From NCBI GenBank assembly GCA_001464695.1, contig LNDQ01000108.1:1-64000 (forward strand): 64,000 bases of DNA, given 5' to 3'. Positions 63,881 through 64,000 of the stretch are shown here, one piece after another. The stretch is from Betaproteobacteria bacterium Ga0077523 (lineage in GTDB: Bacteria > Pseudomonadota > Gammaproteobacteria > Burkholderiales > Ga0077523). A program made the position numbers and the translations under genes. Numbering within the stretch: position 1 is the stretch's first letter; each line of letters begins with the position of its first letter. The notes under the pieces were generated by a model, which was not told the DNA's origin, did not search any database, and was given only the letters and a program-made list of their open reading frames with translations.

Positions 63881-64000
63881 ATGCTGCAAGTCGATGACCT
63901 TTTCGTGAGCTACGGCCAGAGTCAGGCCATCCACGGCATCTCGTTCTCGGCCAACGAGAACGAAACCGTGGCCGTGATGGGCCGCAACGGCATGGGCAAG
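63881..64000 (+). CDS. urtE: Urea ABC transporter, ATPase UrtE (3'-truncated by window edge)
   Basis: The first 40 residues of the second urea ATPase: MLQVDDLFVSYGQSQAIHGISFSANENETVAVMGRNGMGK, which begins the Walker A (GRNGMGKT in UrtE). The gene runs off the right end of the window. The start follows the urtD stop by 13 bp with GGAGAG before it. Together with urtA-urtD this completes the operon order. Confidence 0.93.
   Translation, partial: MLQVDDLFVSYGQSQAIHGISFSANENETVAVMGRNGMGK

Overview
This 64 kb window is a high-GC chromosomal segment, almost certainly from a betaproteobacterium of the Burkholderiales or a close relative. The evidence is the gene order xseA-exbB-exbD-lpxK-trm112-kdsB-adk, the three-part pntAA-pntAB-pntB transhydrogenase, a urtABCDE urea importer, and the general look of the proteins. 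The assignment is inference; no rRNA or tRNA gene lies here to confirm it. Almost all of the DNA is coding, and most genes are chromosomal housekeeping or metabolism.

Layout, left to right. 1-5.3 kb: end of a DMT exporter, a lytic transglycosylase, and a small set that looks like aromatic or oxo-acid catabolism (DapA-like aldolase, exported RraA-like protein, exported intradiol dioxygenase), then a small cytochrome c, a membrane protein and a lipoprotein. 5.3-11.3 kb: a redox module (molybdopterin enzyme, 7Fe ferredoxin, adrenodoxin-reductase-like flavoprotein) with a divergent EutR-like AraC regulator and a second DMT exporter. 11.5-17.8 kb: ilvD with a divergent LysR regulator, tsaE, amiC, a MobA/MocA-like nucleotidyltransferase and a cytochrome c4. 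17.9-24.5 kb: a giant AsmA-type protein with an extremely long charged helix, downstream of pntAA-pntAB-pntB. 24.7-31.0 kb: mutL-miaA, a GlcG/HbpS-like secreted protein, xseA, and exbB-exbD. 31.1-38.0 kb: a MalT/BTAD-like regulator and a SWIM-SNF2 helicase, lying between exbD and lpxK. 38.2-44.7 kb: lpxK, trm112, kdsB, adk, then PPi-dependent phosphofructokinase and a K+-independent H+-pyrophosphatase. 44.7-54.5 kb: a heme-oxygenase-like diiron oxidase candidate, a GGDEF/EAL protein, a VOC protein, a class I aldolase, a gamma carbonic anhydrase, a fatty-acid desaturase and a ParA ATPase. 54.7-64 kb: a two-component system whose sensor is an NCS1-type permease fused to a hybrid kinase, divergent from urtABCDE (urtE runs off the window).

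Two families of GC-rich palindromic repeats are scattered between genes. The commoner one (about 70-80 bp, three predicted hairpins) occurs at six loci, and in five of them the same end lies directly against a start codon.

The observations I rate highest are: the E4(R/K)4 single-alpha-helix of more than 200 residues inside a roughly 500-residue charged helix tethered to a membrane AsmA domain; a shared ERRL...FPERRxGDRR C-terminal tail on two unrelated candidate lipid-active iron enzymes; the start-codon-abutting repeat family; and the permease-kinase facing the urea importer. I see no CRISPR array, prophage, insertion sequence or RNA gene.
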